Origin: Pectobacterium aroidearum
Lineage (GTDB): Bacteria; Pseudomonadota; Gammaproteobacteria; Enterobacterales; Enterobacteriaceae
Reading direction: 5' to 3'
Length of the DNA stretch: 64,000 bases
Assembly: GCF_015689195.1 (NCBI RefSeq)
Contig: NZ_CP065044.1
Coordinates: forward strand, 4,464,001-4,528,000
In this document: piece after piece, positions 30,775 to 40,501 of the stretch
Layout: every line of letters begins with the position of its first letter
How positions within the stretch are numbered: the stretch's first letter is position 1
Position numbers and translations under genes: made by a program
Notes under the pieces: model-generated
The model's database searches: none
What the model saw: only the letters and a program-made list of their open reading frames with translations
Told to the model about the DNA's origin: nothing

Positions 30775-30827
30775 TTATTAATGACAAATGTTATTAATGA
30801 CAAATGTTATTTATGACAAATGTTATC
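30775..30827 (+). repeat. 16-bp tandem repeat, three copies
   Basis: ATGACAAATGTTATTA (30781-30796) is followed by near-identical copies at 30797-30812 and 30813-30827, and half a unit precedes them. They lie between the start of the NAD(P)-binding gene and the stop of the yhbP gene. Confidence 0.88.
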
Positions 30828-30837
30828 TCTACTGAAC

Positions 30838-31299
<462 letters not shown>

Positions 31300-31746
31300 T
31301 CAATCCACTTTCTGAACGAATGTATCCTGCCCGACCACTGGCTGGCCTTGCGCAGAATGCGGCAGCATAGCTTGCAGAGGCTGACCAGTGTGTCTGTCCA
31401 ATAACAGTGAGTGAGGTTCCCCCTCCGCGAACAGTTGCTGCTCCCCCCACTGGCGTAACGCCACAACAAGCGGGAACAGTTGCTCGCCTTTTGGCGTCAG
31501 TACATATTCTTGATAGGCCGAACTGTCGGAAACAGGCTGAACGGACAAAATACCTTCGTCAACCAACGTGCGCAGACGGTCGGTAAGAATATTTTTGGCA
31601 ACGCCCAAACTGCGCTGAAAATCGCTAAAACGGCGACGATTGTCGAAGGCATCGCGGATAATCAGCAACGCCCAGCGATCGCCAACCACATCCAGCGCGC
31701 GGGCAACGGGACACGCATCCTCTTTCAGACTTTTGCGCTTCACCAT
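31300..31746 (-). CDS. HxlR family transcriptional regulator
   Basis: The 148-aa winged-helix protein has the hallmark CPVARALDVVGDRWALLIIR, then FSDFQRSLGVAKNILTDRL and a wing around residues 66-85. The conserved Cys near residue 12 is often redox- or electrophile-sensing. It is divergent from the MFS gene at 31897 across about 150 bp and probably regulates it. Confidence 0.88.
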   Translation of the reverse strand: MVKRKSLKEDACPVARALDVVGDRWALLIIRDAFDNRRRFSDFQRSLGVAKNILTDRLRTLVDEGILSVQPVSDSSAYQEYVLTPKGEQLFPLVVALRQWGEQQLFAEGEPHSLLLDRHTGQPLQAMLPHSAQGQPVVGQDTFVQKVD

Positions 31747-31896
31747 GACGATTTCTTCCCCTTTTTCCTGTTCAGCTTGCCTTACCTACAGGCTGAAAAG
31801 CTGACCGTGCGTTTCTGGTTGCAGAATAAAACCAGAGTGTTTATGCTTCAACTGGTTTTATTTTGAAACCAACAATGAGTAGTGAAAGCTAATATT

Positions 31897-33153
31897 ATGA
31901 AAACCAGCCCTATTCATACCACGTCATCCGTCACTGAATGCGATCTTTACAGCACGCAGACGACATTGCCGCGCGCGTTAGTTTTGCTGTTTGCCTGTGC
32001 CAGCGCCCTCAGCGTCGCCAATGTGTATTACGCACAGCCGCTGTTGGGTGCATTATCGGTAGATTTTCACATCAGCATCGCTGCCGTTGGCGGCGTGATG
32101 AGCGCAACACAGCTTGGCTGTGCGCTGGCGTTAATTCTGCTAGTGCCGCTGGGTGATATCCTCAATCGACGCTATTTGATGCTCGCCCAGTTGGGTGCGC
32201 TCATCGTGGCGCTGATCGCCGTTGGGCTATCCACCACGTCCCTGGCTCTATTGATCGGCATGCTGGCCGTGGGCATGCTCGGCACGGCAATGACTCAGGG
32301 GCTGATTGCTTATGCCGCGACGGCTGCCGCACCGCAGGAGCGCGGGCGCGTGGTGGGTGCGGCACAGGGCGGCGTGGTGATTGGGCTGTTGCTGGCGCGC
32401 GTGCTGTCCGGCTTTATCGCCGATGTCGCAGGCTGGCGCAGCGTGTACTTTTTCTCCGCGCTGCTGATGCTCCTGCTTGCCGGGCTTTTATGGCGCACAC
32501 TGCCGCATCAGCTGCTTGCCCGGCAACGCCCGCACTATTCCGCGTTGCTGCTCTCTATGCTGACCCTGCTGCGTCAAGAACGGGTGTTGCAAATACGCGG
32601 CACCATCGCTTTACTGATGTTTGCTGCCCTGAGCATTTTCTGGAGCGCACTGGTTCTGCCGCTGAGTCGCGAACCGTATTTCTTTTCTCATACGGTTATC
32701 GGTGCGTTTGGTCTGGTGGGGATTCTCGGCGCATTGGCGGCGGTAAAAGCGGGCTCATTGGCCGATAAAGGCCGCGAACAGTGGGTCAGCGGCATCGCCC
32801 TGTTATTGCTGCTGACATCGTGGCTGCCGCTGTGGTTAGCCCCCTATTCTCTCCTCGCGCTGGTGGTCGGCATCATCGTTCTCGATCTGGGCGGACAGGC
32901 CATTCACGTCACCAACCAAAGCATGATTTTCAAGACGCATCCCGATGCGCACAGCCGTCTGGTTGGCTGTTATATGTTGTTTTATAGCATCGGCAGCGGG
33001 CTTGGCGCGATGGCAACGACAGCGGCGTATGACGCTGCGGGCTGGTCAGGCGTGTGCCTCCTTGGCGCAGCCGTCAGCCTGACGGCGCTGCTTTTCTGGA
33101 AAGTGACGCTGCACGCCTCAGCGCCGTCACCGGCCGATTCCACGCCATCGTGA
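31897..33153 (+). CDS. MFS efflux transporter
   Basis: The protein of about 418 aa has 12 predicted membrane helices. The DHA1-type motifs VYYAQPLLGALS in helix 1 and PLGDILNRRYLM (motif A) after helix 2 are visible. It is a drug or metabolite proton antiporter by family. The frame is open from GTG 31882, but ATG 31897 is the more likely start. Its divergent HxlR neighbour suggests induction by a toxic compound; the PLP enzyme 54 bp downstream may be in the same unit. Confidence 0.85.
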   Translation: MKTSPIHTTSSVTECDLYSTQTTLPRALVLLFACASALSVANVYYAQPLLGALSVDFHISIAAVGGVMSATQLGCALALILLVPLGDILNRRYLMLAQLGALIVALIAVGLSTTSLALLIGMLAVGMLGTAMTQGLIAYAATAAAPQERGRVVGAAQGGVVIGLLLARVLSGFIADVAGWRSVYFFSALLMLLLAGLLWRTLPHQLLARQRPHYSALLLSMLTLLRQERVLQIRGTIALLMFAALSIFWSALVLPLSREPYFFSHTVIGAFGLVGILGALAAVKAGSLADKGREQWVSGIALLLLLTSWLPLWLAPYSLLALVVGIIVLDLGGQAIHVTNQSMIFKTHPDAHSRLVGCYMLFYSIGSGLGAMATTAAYDAAGWSGVCLLGAAVSLTALLFWKVTLHASAPSPADSTPS

Positions 33154-33207
33154 TAGCGGAACAATGCTTCTTGATAAACACACCATCCTATTGATAAGGG
33201 AAAAAGC

Positions 33208-34560
33208 ATGAGCGAACTGACATTACTGGCTGATGCCGACGAGCGCGGCCGACGCTATCTGGCTGAGAATGCACAGCGTCGGGTTTTCCCCGATGCCGCT
33301 GCCCTCGCCGCGCTGGCACGTTTTGATGAAGCGCTACCGCAACAGGGCTTCTCGCCAGAAAGCACGCTGACACTGCTGGATGAGGTCGGCTCACCGGCTA
33401 CCACCGCCTCCAATGGCCCAAACTATTTTGGCTTTGTTATCGGTGCCTCATTGCCGGTCGCCGCCGCTTCCGAGCGATTAATGATCGCCTGGGATCAGTG
33501 CGCCTCCACCTTTGATAACTCGCCGGTATCCGCCACGCTGGAACGCCTCGCCAGCCGCTGGGTACTCGATGCGCTGAACTTGCCCAAAGAAAGCGCCGTG
33601 GGTTTCGGCACCAGCGCTACCGCCTGCACGCTTTCCTGTCTGGCCGCCGCGCGTCGTGCCCTGCTGGCAAAACAGGGCTGGGATTTTGACAACGATGGGC
33701 TGCTCGGTGCACCTGAAATTAAGGTCGTGATTTCGGAACTGACGCACATCACGGTGAAGAAAGCGCTGCGCGTACTCGGCTTTGGGCTGCGCCATTTACG
33801 CATCGCGCCTGTTAATGCATATGGGCAGATCGATGTCGCACAGCTTCCTCCGCTGGACGATCGCACCATTCTGTGTTTACAGGCGGGTGAGGTCAACACA
33901 GGTGAATTCGATGACTTTGCGCAGATCATTCCAATCGCTAAAGCGGCAGGTGCCTGGGTTCACGTTGATGGCGCCTTCGGACTCTGGGCCAGAGCCTCGT
34001 CCCACGCAGCGCTCACCGAGGGCATCGAGCTGGCCAATACCTGGACAACGGACGCGCATAAATGGCTGAACACCCCTTACGATTGTGCGATGGCGATTTG
34101 CCGCGATGCGGATGCGCTGGCGGAAGCCATGAACGCGGATGCCGTCTATTCCAGTGCGGCGCGAGATGCGCAGAAGAACCTGACACTCGAATTTTCCCGC
34201 CGTCCACGCGGCATTCCGGTATGGGCGGCACTGCGTACGCTGGGGCGCGACGGCGTGGCAGAGATGGTCGAACGACACTGCCGACAGGCAACCTTCATCG
34301 CCGACGGCCTGCGCCATGCGGGTTTTGAAGTACTGAATCGGGTGGTGCTTAATCAGGTTCTGCTGCGTGGGGAAACCGACGGCCAGACGACAGCAATACG
34401 AGACGCGTTGCAGGCGTCGGGCAAAGCATGGTTTGGCGGCACGATGTGGCAAGGACGTCCGGCACTGCGCATCAGCGTGTCATCCTGGCGCACGCAGGAC
34501 GACAACGTGCAGGCGCTCATCACGCTGCTGACGGAAATCAAAGCTCGAACCCCACGCTGA
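33208..34560 (+). CDS. PLP-dependent decarboxylase-like enzyme
   Basis: The 450-aa fold-type I enzyme resembles group II amino-acid decarboxylases (aromatic/glutamate type). The PLP lysine is K285 in TTDAHKWLNTPYDCAM, with HVDGAFGLWARAS upstream (Asp for the pyridine nitrogen) and GFGTSATACTLSC at the phosphate cup. The substrate cannot be read. Its proximity to the MFS gene (54 bp) suggests co-expression. Confidence 0.82.
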   Translation: MSELTLLADADERGRRYLAENAQRRVFPDAAALAALARFDEALPQQGFSPESTLTLLDEVGSPATTASNGPNYFGFVIGASLPVAAASERLMIAWDQCASTFDNSPVSATLERLASRWVLDALNLPKESAVGFGTSATACTLSCLAAARRALLAKQGWDFDNDGLLGAPEIKVVISELTHITVKKALRVLGFGLRHLRIAPVNAYGQIDVAQLPPLDDRTILCLQAGEVNTGEFDDFAQIIPIAKAAGAWVHVDGAFGLWARASSHAALTEGIELANTWTTDAHKWLNTPYDCAMAICRDADALAEAMNADAVYSSAARDAQKNLTLEFSRRPRGIPVWAALRTLGRDGVAEMVERHCRQATFIADGLRHAGFEVLNRVVLNQVLLRGETDGQTTAIRDALQASGKAWFGGTMWQGRPALRISVSSWRTQDDNVQALITLLTEIKARTPR

Positions 34561-34570
34561 GCGCGGTATA

Positions 34571-34605
34571 AAACAACTATCCCCGTAAACGCGGGGATAG
34601 GGAGA
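34571..34605. terminator. Hairpin terminator resembling a CRISPR repeat
   Basis: CTATCCCCG (34577-34585) pairs with CGGGGATAG (34592-34600). On the minus strand the stem is followed by TTGTTTTAT, fitting the unknown gene at 34636. The TATCCCCG / CGGGG core resembles the palindrome of the CRISPR repeats 700 bp away, so a relic repeat is possible. Confidence 0.6.
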
Positions 34606-34635
34606 CGTCATCAGACTACGGCGCACTAAAATACG

Positions 34636-35094
34636 CTAGACGTAAACGCTAATGCTGGAGACCTGCCCCTGAAAGCGGTTCAGCGCCTCGGCCGCACGTT
34701 GCAGGCTTTCGGTATTTTGCACTTCGCTACGGGATGATGCACCCGCGACACCCTGCTGAATGGTGTCGAAAACATTAATCGGCTGAAAGACATTGGAAGG
34801 CGGCACACTGCCGACATTTTCGCGCGGCGACGAGATAAAACCCAGTAGCGCGGAACCCTCTTCACGCCCCAACCGCCCACTGCTGACAAGGCCTTCTACC
34901 GTTTCATACAGCTCGGCGGGGCTAATGCGGGTGAAATCATACCGCGTCGTCTGACCAACAGGAACAGCACCGCTACCCGCCTGATAAGACTGAAGCTGTT
35001 CGGACAGTGCCGCTTTCTCAGCATGCTCTGTGGAACGCTTCGCCATCACCTGCTGGCTGGCAAAGACGGACGACTCTGCGGCTTCAACTTTCAT
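34636..35094 (-). CDS. Unknown small soluble protein
   Basis: I do not recognise this 152-aa protein. It has no signal peptide or membrane helix and is rich in Ser, Gln, Glu and Ala, with predicted helices at both ends (ASQQVMAKRSTEHAEKAALS; TESLQRAAEALNRFQGQVSS) around a conserved-looking RISPAELYETVEGLVSSGRL block. The start has GGAGG upstream (35098-35102), which supports a real gene. It lies between the PLP enzyme and the small CRISPR array. Confidence 0.6.
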   Translation of the reverse strand: MKVEAAESSVFASQQVMAKRSTEHAEKAALSEQLQSYQAGSGAVPVGQTTRYDFTRISPAELYETVEGLVSSGRLGREEGSALLGFISSPRENVGSVPPSNVFQPINVFDTIQQGVAGASSRSEVQNTESLQRAAEALNRFQGQVSSISVYV

Positions 35095-35272
35095 ATCACC
35101 TCCTTACGGTAACGTATGGAAGACAAAAATGATTGGCATCGCGCATCACCGTGACGGTGAATGCAAAAACGGCGTGCTTTAATACTGACACGCAATCCCC
35201 CATCGCGCCAGCCAGCAGCGGGATTTGGCCCATGCGGGGAACATGTAGACCAACATGCAACAAGGGGTATAA

Positions 35273-35484
35273 CCGTTCATCCCCGCTGACGCGGGGAATA
35301 CTGCCCCGACTCAGGTCCGGGGAATTTGATTACCGGTTTATCCCCGCTGGCGCAGGGAACACCGTACTGATATTCATGATAGCGATAACTCCTACGGTTT
35401 ATCCCCGCTAGCGCGGGGAACACGGCGGCGATTTCTGCGAGTCGATCATCAATCGCGGTTTATCCCCGCTGGCGCGGGGAATAC
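35273..35484 (-). CRISPR. Small type I-E array, four variant repeats
   Basis: Repeats of 29 nt lie at 35273-35301, 35334-35362, 35395-35423 and 35456-35484, exactly 61 bp apart, with 32-nt spacers. By repeat sense they are transcribed on the minus strand. Each deviates from the main array: the first has CATCCCCGCTGACGC and ends ATAC, the second has CGCAGGG, the third GCTAGCG, and the fourth ends ATAC. Decay of this kind marks leader-distal, old repeats. The first spacer (35302-35333) folds into its own CCCCGAC / GTCCGGGG hairpin. No leader adjoins it. Confidence 0.93.
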
Positions 35485-35516
35485 GTATATGGCTCTGATC
35501 CAACGTCAAATTCCCG

Positions 35517-35539
35517 CGATTTGTCCCTGAAGGAACAGC
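35517..35539 (-). repeat. Decayed fifth repeat of the small array
   Basis: CGATTTGTCCCTGAAGGAAC begins exactly 61 bp after the fourth repeat. It matches both ends of a repeat but lacks about six bases of the palindrome core. The array once continued towards the toxin gene. Confidence 0.65.
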
Positions 35540-35632
35540 ATAATCATCAACAAAAAATAAGAAAAATGAACACAACCCTTAAATTGTCTTATAATTAACT
35601 TATATCAGGGAAGGGTTTCGTTTGAGGGATGC

Positions 35633-35893
35633 ATGCTTAAGATTAGTTGGTCAAAACGGGCATTAAAACAACTCGGCACCATTGACACCAGATATCGAAA
35701 ACGAATCAAAGAAAAAGTGGGCGAGCTGAGTACATTTCCAGATGTGAATCTGGACCTGAAAAAACTCGAATCGTCTGGTAAACAATATCGGCTACGGGTT
35801 GGGGATTACCGCATTATCTTTGAACTAATCAACGAAATACCACAGGTGTGCGAGATACTTGAAGTCAAGCGTAGGACAACGACGACATACTAA
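35633..35893 (+). CDS. RelE/ParE-type toxin
   Basis: The 86-aa basic protein (ISWSKRALKQLGTIDTRYRK, then KKLESSGKQYRLRVGDYRII) has the family's helix-hairpin followed by a beta sheet with conserved Arg residues (YRLRVGDYRIIFE). Members are mRNA interferases or gyrase poisons; which is not clear here. It is first in a toxin-antitoxin pair, with the antitoxin 73 bp downstream. A dyad-like CTTATAATTAACTTAT (about 35588-35603) upstream may be the operator. It lies between two CRISPR arrays of the opposite sense. Confidence 0.86.
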   Translation: MLKISWSKRALKQLGTIDTRYRKRIKEKVGELSTFPDVNLDLKKLESSGKQYRLRVGDYRIIFELINEIPQVCEILEVKRRTTTTY

Positions 35894-35966
35894 GAAGGAA
35901 AGCGCATCCTTCTTTACACCACATCTGATTTTCACCCATCGAAAGAAAATGTTGGAGCAATACACT

Positions 35967-36338
35967 ATGAGCATACAAGTCATTCGGGATAAAAGCGGTA
36001 AACCTGAATATGCTGTTGTTCCGTATGAGTTATATCAGAAACTTATTGAAAATGCTGACGATCCCGCCCTCTATGAGAGCATTCCCTACGATCATGGCGC
36101 AGAGGATGACGTCTCTATTCCTCACGAAGTGGTTAGCATCCACATTGATCAAGACGTCAGCTTACAGGCAGCCTGGAGAATTTTCAGAGGCTTTTCTCAG
36201 CAAGAAGTTGCAACCGCGCTTGGCATGACCCAAGCAGCCGTCTCTCAGCTTGAATCCCCAGATTCAAGGCCGCAGAAACGCACCCGAGAAAAACTGGCTA
36301 AGCTGTACCACTGCGAACCAGAACAGCTAATCCTTTAG
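35967..36338 (+). CDS. XRE-family antitoxin
   Basis: The 123-aa protein has an N-terminal YefM/Phd-like segment (IRDKSGKPEYAVVPYELYQK) and a C-terminal HTH (FSQQEVATALGMTQAAVSQL). It is expected to bind the upstream RelE-like toxin and repress the pair. The frame is open from 35859, but ATG 35967 with GGAG upstream (35954-35957) is the sensible start. Its stop is only 17 bp from the first repeat of the main array. Confidence 0.86.
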   Translation: MSIQVIRDKSGKPEYAVVPYELYQKLIENADDPALYESIPYDHGAEDDVSIPHEVVSIHIDQDVSLQAAWRIFRGFSQQEVATALGMTQAAVSQLESPDSRPQKRTREKLAKLYHCEPEQLIL

Positions 36339-36354
36339 CCGCTTCCACGGACTA

Positions 36355-37787
36355 GGGTTTATCCCCGCTAGCGCGGGGAACACAGCAGCGTCTTTAGTGC
36401 CTCTGTTATGCCCTACGGTTCATCCCCGCTGACGCGGGGAATACATCTCATTTTCTGCCAGCTCGGCCGCATCGCCCGGTTTATCCCCGCTGGCGCGGGG
36501 AACACTGGGGAAGGCGCTCTGGTTGCCGGTGATAATGGCGGTTTATCCCCGCTGGCGCGGGGAACACGGCCTCGGCTTTATATTTCCGAGTTTTCTCCCC
36601 GGTTTATCCCCGCTGGCGCGGGGAACACTCCAGTGCGATAGTGTTCGCTGATGCGGCTGACGGTTTATCCCCGCTGGCGCGGGGAACACCAGCGCCTGAT
36701 ATGAACGCAGTCACCGCAGTTCGGTTTATCCCCGCTGGCGCGGGGAACACGGCCGAAGGTGTGGCGCACTACGCTGTCAGGGCGGTTTATCCCCGCTGGC
36801 GCGGGGAACACTTGTAAAAATCATCATGCTCCATCCATATTGTCGGTTTATCCCCGCTGGCGCGGGGAACACTGCTCTGATCCAGCCCGGGCGATATTGA
36901 CCGCCGGTTTATCCCCGCTGGCGCGGGGAACACGTCAGACAACTACCGCCCGCATCACTCAAACGCGGTTTATCCCCGCTGGCGCGGGGAACACAAAGGG
37001 TCACACGTCAGAAATAAGCTATCTCCCGGTTTATCCCCGCTGGCGCGGGGAACACTCCAGCGGCGTGATACCTGCACCGAAGGCCTACGGTTTATCCCCG
37101 CTGGCGCGGGGAACACGATATCGTGTATCAATTACCGCCTGAAAGAGTCGGTTTATCCCCGCTGGCGCGGGGAACACAGCAATACATCAGAGAGCAGTGT
37201 CATTGATTTCGGTTTATCCCCGCTGGCGCGGGGAACACTGGGGTGCATTCGATAAACAGGATGTGAATGACGGTTTATCCCCGCTGGCGCGGGGAACACA
37301 GGCGCGCCGCAAAGAAGACAAAAGTGATGACCGGTTTATCCCCGCTGGCGCGGGGAACACAATCCCGCTCTGAGGATAAGATATTCAACGACCGGTTTAT
37401 CCCCGCTGGCGCGGGGAACACCACAAAAATCATGGGATGAGGCGGCGGCTGCGCGGTTTATCCCCGCTGGCGCGGGGAACACGAGAAGCTATCAATATGA
37501 CAGCCGGCTGGAAGCGGTTTATCCCCGCTGGCGCGGGGAACACGCTGCATTTCTGTCGAGAAACGTTTGGGATGCCGGTTTATCCCCGCTGGCGCGGGGA
37601 ACACGCCGCACTATTCCTGAGTGACGCCGAACTATCCGGTTTATCCCCGCTGGCGCGGGGAACACCTCTCCGCCACTGCGCCTCATACGCTATTGCGCGG
37701 TTTATCCCCGCTGGCGCGGGGAACACATGACTTGACACCGTTTACCCATTTACCCATACGGTTTATCCCCGCTGGCGCGGGGAACAC
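36355..37787 (-). CRISPR. Main type I-E array, 24 repeats and 23 spacers
   Basis: The 29-nt repeats are spaced 61 bp (32-nt spacers; one of 33 at 36506-36538). The first three are 36355-36383, 36416-36444 and 36477-36505, then 36539-36567, and so on to 37759-37787. Read on the minus strand they begin GTGTTCCCCGCGCCAGCGGG and end ATAAACCG, nearly the E. coli I-E repeat. The two leftmost repeats are degenerate (GCTAGCG; CATCCCCGCTGACGC with ATAC), so the leader is on the right, next to cas2. All spacers differ; I did not recognise their targets. Confidence 0.98.
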
Positions 37788-37871
37788 TCTAAAATTAGAG
37801 AGTTGTTTTATAACACTTTTTTCGGCATAAAAAATTCTACCGATTTTTCCATGTTGTTAAAGATCGCTAAC
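37788..37871 (-). promoter_or_regulatory. CRISPR leader
   Basis: An AT-rich stretch lies between cas2 and the youngest repeat. Read on the minus strand it ends TTTTAGA before the first repeat, like other I-E leaders, and contains GGTAGAATTTTTT. A match to the IHF consensus (AATCAATAAGTTA, 37868-37880) overlaps the cas2 end but is about 80 bp from the repeat, farther than usual. Confidence 0.8.
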
Positions 37872-38165
<294 letters not shown>

Positions 38166-39083
38166 TTAACCCTGCCCCCGGTGGCCGCTGTCGCCAAACG
38201 GCTTCGGTTCAGGGATCGCAGGCGGCTGTGCATCATCCGGCGGTAGCGGCGGCGTAATGCCACCCGCAGACAACACCTCTTCAATCAGGGGAATTAGTTT
38301 GCTCAGCGTTTTCTGGCTGCGGAAAATATCACGACAGGCAAGCCGTACTTCACGATCCGGTTCGGCAGGGTTACGAGCTGCAATTTCAAACGCTTTCGCC
38401 ACCACACCCTCGAATTTGATGATGTCGGCAATGTCGTAAACAAAAGAGAGCGGTTTGCCGCTGTGGACAAACCCGATCGCAGGGGCGTAACCCGCCGCCA
38501 ATACCGCCGCTTCCGTAATACCGTACAGGCAGGACGTCGCCGCGCTAATGCACTGGTTAACCTTATCGCCCCGTTCCCAGTCTTTCGGGTCGTAGCGGCG
38601 GCCATTCCATTTCACACCGTACTGCTGTGCCAACAGCGTATAGGTTTGACGCACGCGGGCACCCTCAATCCCTCGGAGCTGATCGACCGAACGGCGGCTC
38701 GGTGCAGGTTCACCAAATCGGAGCTCAAACATTTTGCGCACCACTTTAAGACGCAGATCCTCATCCAGCGCCAGCTTAGCCTGATAGAGCAATTTGTCCG
38801 ACCGCGCGCCGCCGGGCTGACCAGACGCATACAACCGTACGCCCGCTTCGCCGACCCATACCAGCAGCGTCCCAACCGTTGCCGCCAGTTTCACGGCCGC
38901 ATGAGAAACTCGTGTACCCGGCTCCAACATAATGCAGGCCACCGAGCCAACGGGAATATGTGTGCGCACACCGGTTTTATCCACCAGTACAAACGCACCG
39001 TCGATAACATCAATCTGCCCGTATTGCAGAAAGATGAGTGAAACCCGATCCTTGAGTGGGATCGGGTTAAGCGGAACATACAT
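38166..39083 (-). CDS. cas1: Cas1, type I-E
   Basis: The 305-aa integrase has the metal-binding residues: Glu in RGIEGARVR (about 138), His in GFVHSGKP (about 205) and Asp in FVYDIADI (about 215). It inserts spacers with Cas2. A TTG at 39089 is in frame, but ATG 39083 follows GGGAGAG and gives MYVPLNPIPLKDR, the family start. The Pro-rich tail (about 280-305) is variable in the family. Confidence 0.97.
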   Translation of the reverse strand: MYVPLNPIPLKDRVSLIFLQYGQIDVIDGAFVLVDKTGVRTHIPVGSVACIMLEPGTRVSHAAVKLAATVGTLLVWVGEAGVRLYASGQPGGARSDKLLYQAKLALDEDLRLKVVRKMFELRFGEPAPSRRSVDQLRGIEGARVRQTYTLLAQQYGVKWNGRRYDPKDWERGDKVNQCISAATSCLYGITEAAVLAAGYAPAIGFVHSGKPLSFVYDIADIIKFEGVVAKAFEIAARNPAEPDREVRLACRDIFRSQKTLSKLIPLIEEVLSAGGITPPLPPDDAQPPAIPEPKPFGDSGHRGQG

Positions 39084-39110
39084 GATCAACTCTCCCTGTA
39101 ACGAGGCAGG

Positions 39111-39761
39111 CTATGCCCGTTTCAATAACAGCAGGCCACACCCCAATGCTTTGCTTTTCCCTAATCCTTGTCGGGCAGCCATTGCAAAGCGTTCAGCATC
39201 CGTAATATGGAGTACCCCGTCATAATCCACAGTGCTGAACATAATCGCTGTCGACTGGCCGGGCTTGTTCAGGCGGTGGCGTTGATACCCATCAACCCGG
39301 CACGACGACACCGTGAAGCCCGCGTTTTCCCCTTGGCGCACCAGCCATTCATGAGCACGCTGTTGCTGATGTTGCCACAGTTCTACACCAGATAGTCCGA
39401 CGGCTTTCGCCTGATGACGCGCATCCATCAGCACATCGCTACGTTTGCCGTCCCGCGTGACCACCGGATTAGCGCGCAACGAAAACGCCAACGCCATGCC
39501 GTTATGCCACTGCGGCTGATACAGTTTGGTTTCCACCTGAAACAGGTTGTGACCCGCCTGCGGAGCCTGTTCGGAGAGCAGATAAAATAAGCTTTTGGTT
39601 TCATGCGCGTCTTCGCGGAATAAGAATGACCGCTGCGACTGATCGGGGAAGAGCTGCCAAAGCCACTGGTGGCTGGCATAGCCCCCTGCATGCAGCCGTT
39701 TCTCCGCCATGACGCGCGGCAACGCATTGAGTTGCAGCGTTATTCTGGAAAAATACATCAT
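39111..39761 (-). CDS. cas6e: Cas6e crRNA endonuclease
   Basis: The 216-aa RAMP protein has the catalytic His in GGYASHQWLWQLFP (about 31) and the C-terminal glycine-rich loop GLGKSKALGCGLLLL. It cuts each repeat 3' of the hairpin, leaving the 8-nt handle ATAAACCG, and stays in Cascade. It overlaps cas5e by four bases. Confidence 0.96.
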   Translation of the reverse strand: MMYFSRITLQLNALPRVMAEKRLHAGGYASHQWLWQLFPDQSQRSFLFREDAHETKSLFYLLSEQAPQAGHNLFQVETKLYQPQWHNGMALAFSLRANPVVTRDGKRSDVLMDARHQAKAVGLSGVELWQHQQQRAHEWLVRQGENAGFTVSSCRVDGYQRHRLNKPGQSTAIMFSTVDYDGVLHITDAERFAMAARQGLGKSKALGCGLLLLKRA

Positions 39762-40492
39762 TCCTCTCCCTTTTCACTGCCGACATATTGCACGCGGGAG
39801 GTAAACTGCCAGCGCCGCCGATCGGCAGGCTGATCGTTGCGTGAAACCTGATACTGCGGCGTTAGCCCCGTGTCGCTTTCCTGTTCCCAGTAGCACACAC
39901 CTTCGGCATGACCGATTATCTCTAATGCGGGGTCATTCAGTGCGGGTGTCTGCTTGGCTAACTGCCACACCTCAGCAAGCGAGCCAGTAAACAGGTGTGG
40001 TGCTAACGGCACCGCAGGCGGACAACTTTTACGCCCGAAATAGAGCGTAAACACCGGTGATAGCAACGCCTCTCGCAGCGCACTTAACGAGTAAGGTGCA
40101 TCCAGCGTGGCACTAATGGCGATGTGATAATAGGCATCACAGCGGTATTCGCGTGAGGTCAGCATGGTTTCGAGCGATTGTCCCGCCTCCGGCCGCAGTT
40201 CATCACGCCTTGTATAACGCGGCACTTTGCGGTTTTCTTTCGGCATCTGCACCGTATGGTAGTCATTCAGCCAGGTTTCACGATCGGAAAGCGGCCTCAC
40301 CGCCACATGGTAATGCTGATTAAAAACTGTCAGCGCGGCTCGATCGTCACGCCGGATCCCCAGCGCCGCTGCCAGCAGCCCCAGCAACGCCGAACGGCTA
40401 GGCACCGTCGAGGTATGGCGCACCTCACCAACCGCCACTTCCCCCCACGACACCAGTGGGGCATAGATCTGGAATACCAGATAGTTATCCAT
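39758..40492 (-). CDS. cas5: Cas5e, Cascade subunit
   Basis: The 244-aa RAMP protein begins MDNYLVFQIYAPLVSWGEVA and carries SRSALLGLLAAALGI, the I-E Cas5 (CasD) signature. It caps the 5' handle of crRNA. It is coupled to cas6e (ATGA overlap) and follows cas7 by nine bases. Confidence 0.96.
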   Translation of the reverse strand: MDNYLVFQIYAPLVSWGEVAVGEVRHTSTVPSRSALLGLLAAALGIRRDDRAALTVFNQHYHVAVRPLSDRETWLNDYHTVQMPKENRKVPRYTRRDELRPEAGQSLETMLTSREYRCDAYYHIAISATLDAPYSLSALREALLSPVFTLYFGRKSCPPAVPLAPHLFTGSLAEVWQLAKQTPALNDPALEIIGHAEGVCYWEQESDTGLTPQYQVSRNDQPADRRRWQFTSRVQYVGSEKGEE

Positions 40493-40501
40493 ATCACGCC
40501 C

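Noticed and set aside
35133-35411. Plus-strand ORF of 92 codons over the small array
   Set aside because: It runs through CRISPR repeats and has no ribosome site.
36408-37830. Several plus-strand ORFs with repeated RFIPAGAGNT and GLSPLARGT
   Set aside because: They are translations of the CRISPR repeats. Open frames arise because the 61-bp period shifts frame through stop-free repeats.
38463-39041. Plus-strand ORF opposite cas1
   Set aside because: cas1 is complete on the minus strand with its active-site residues.
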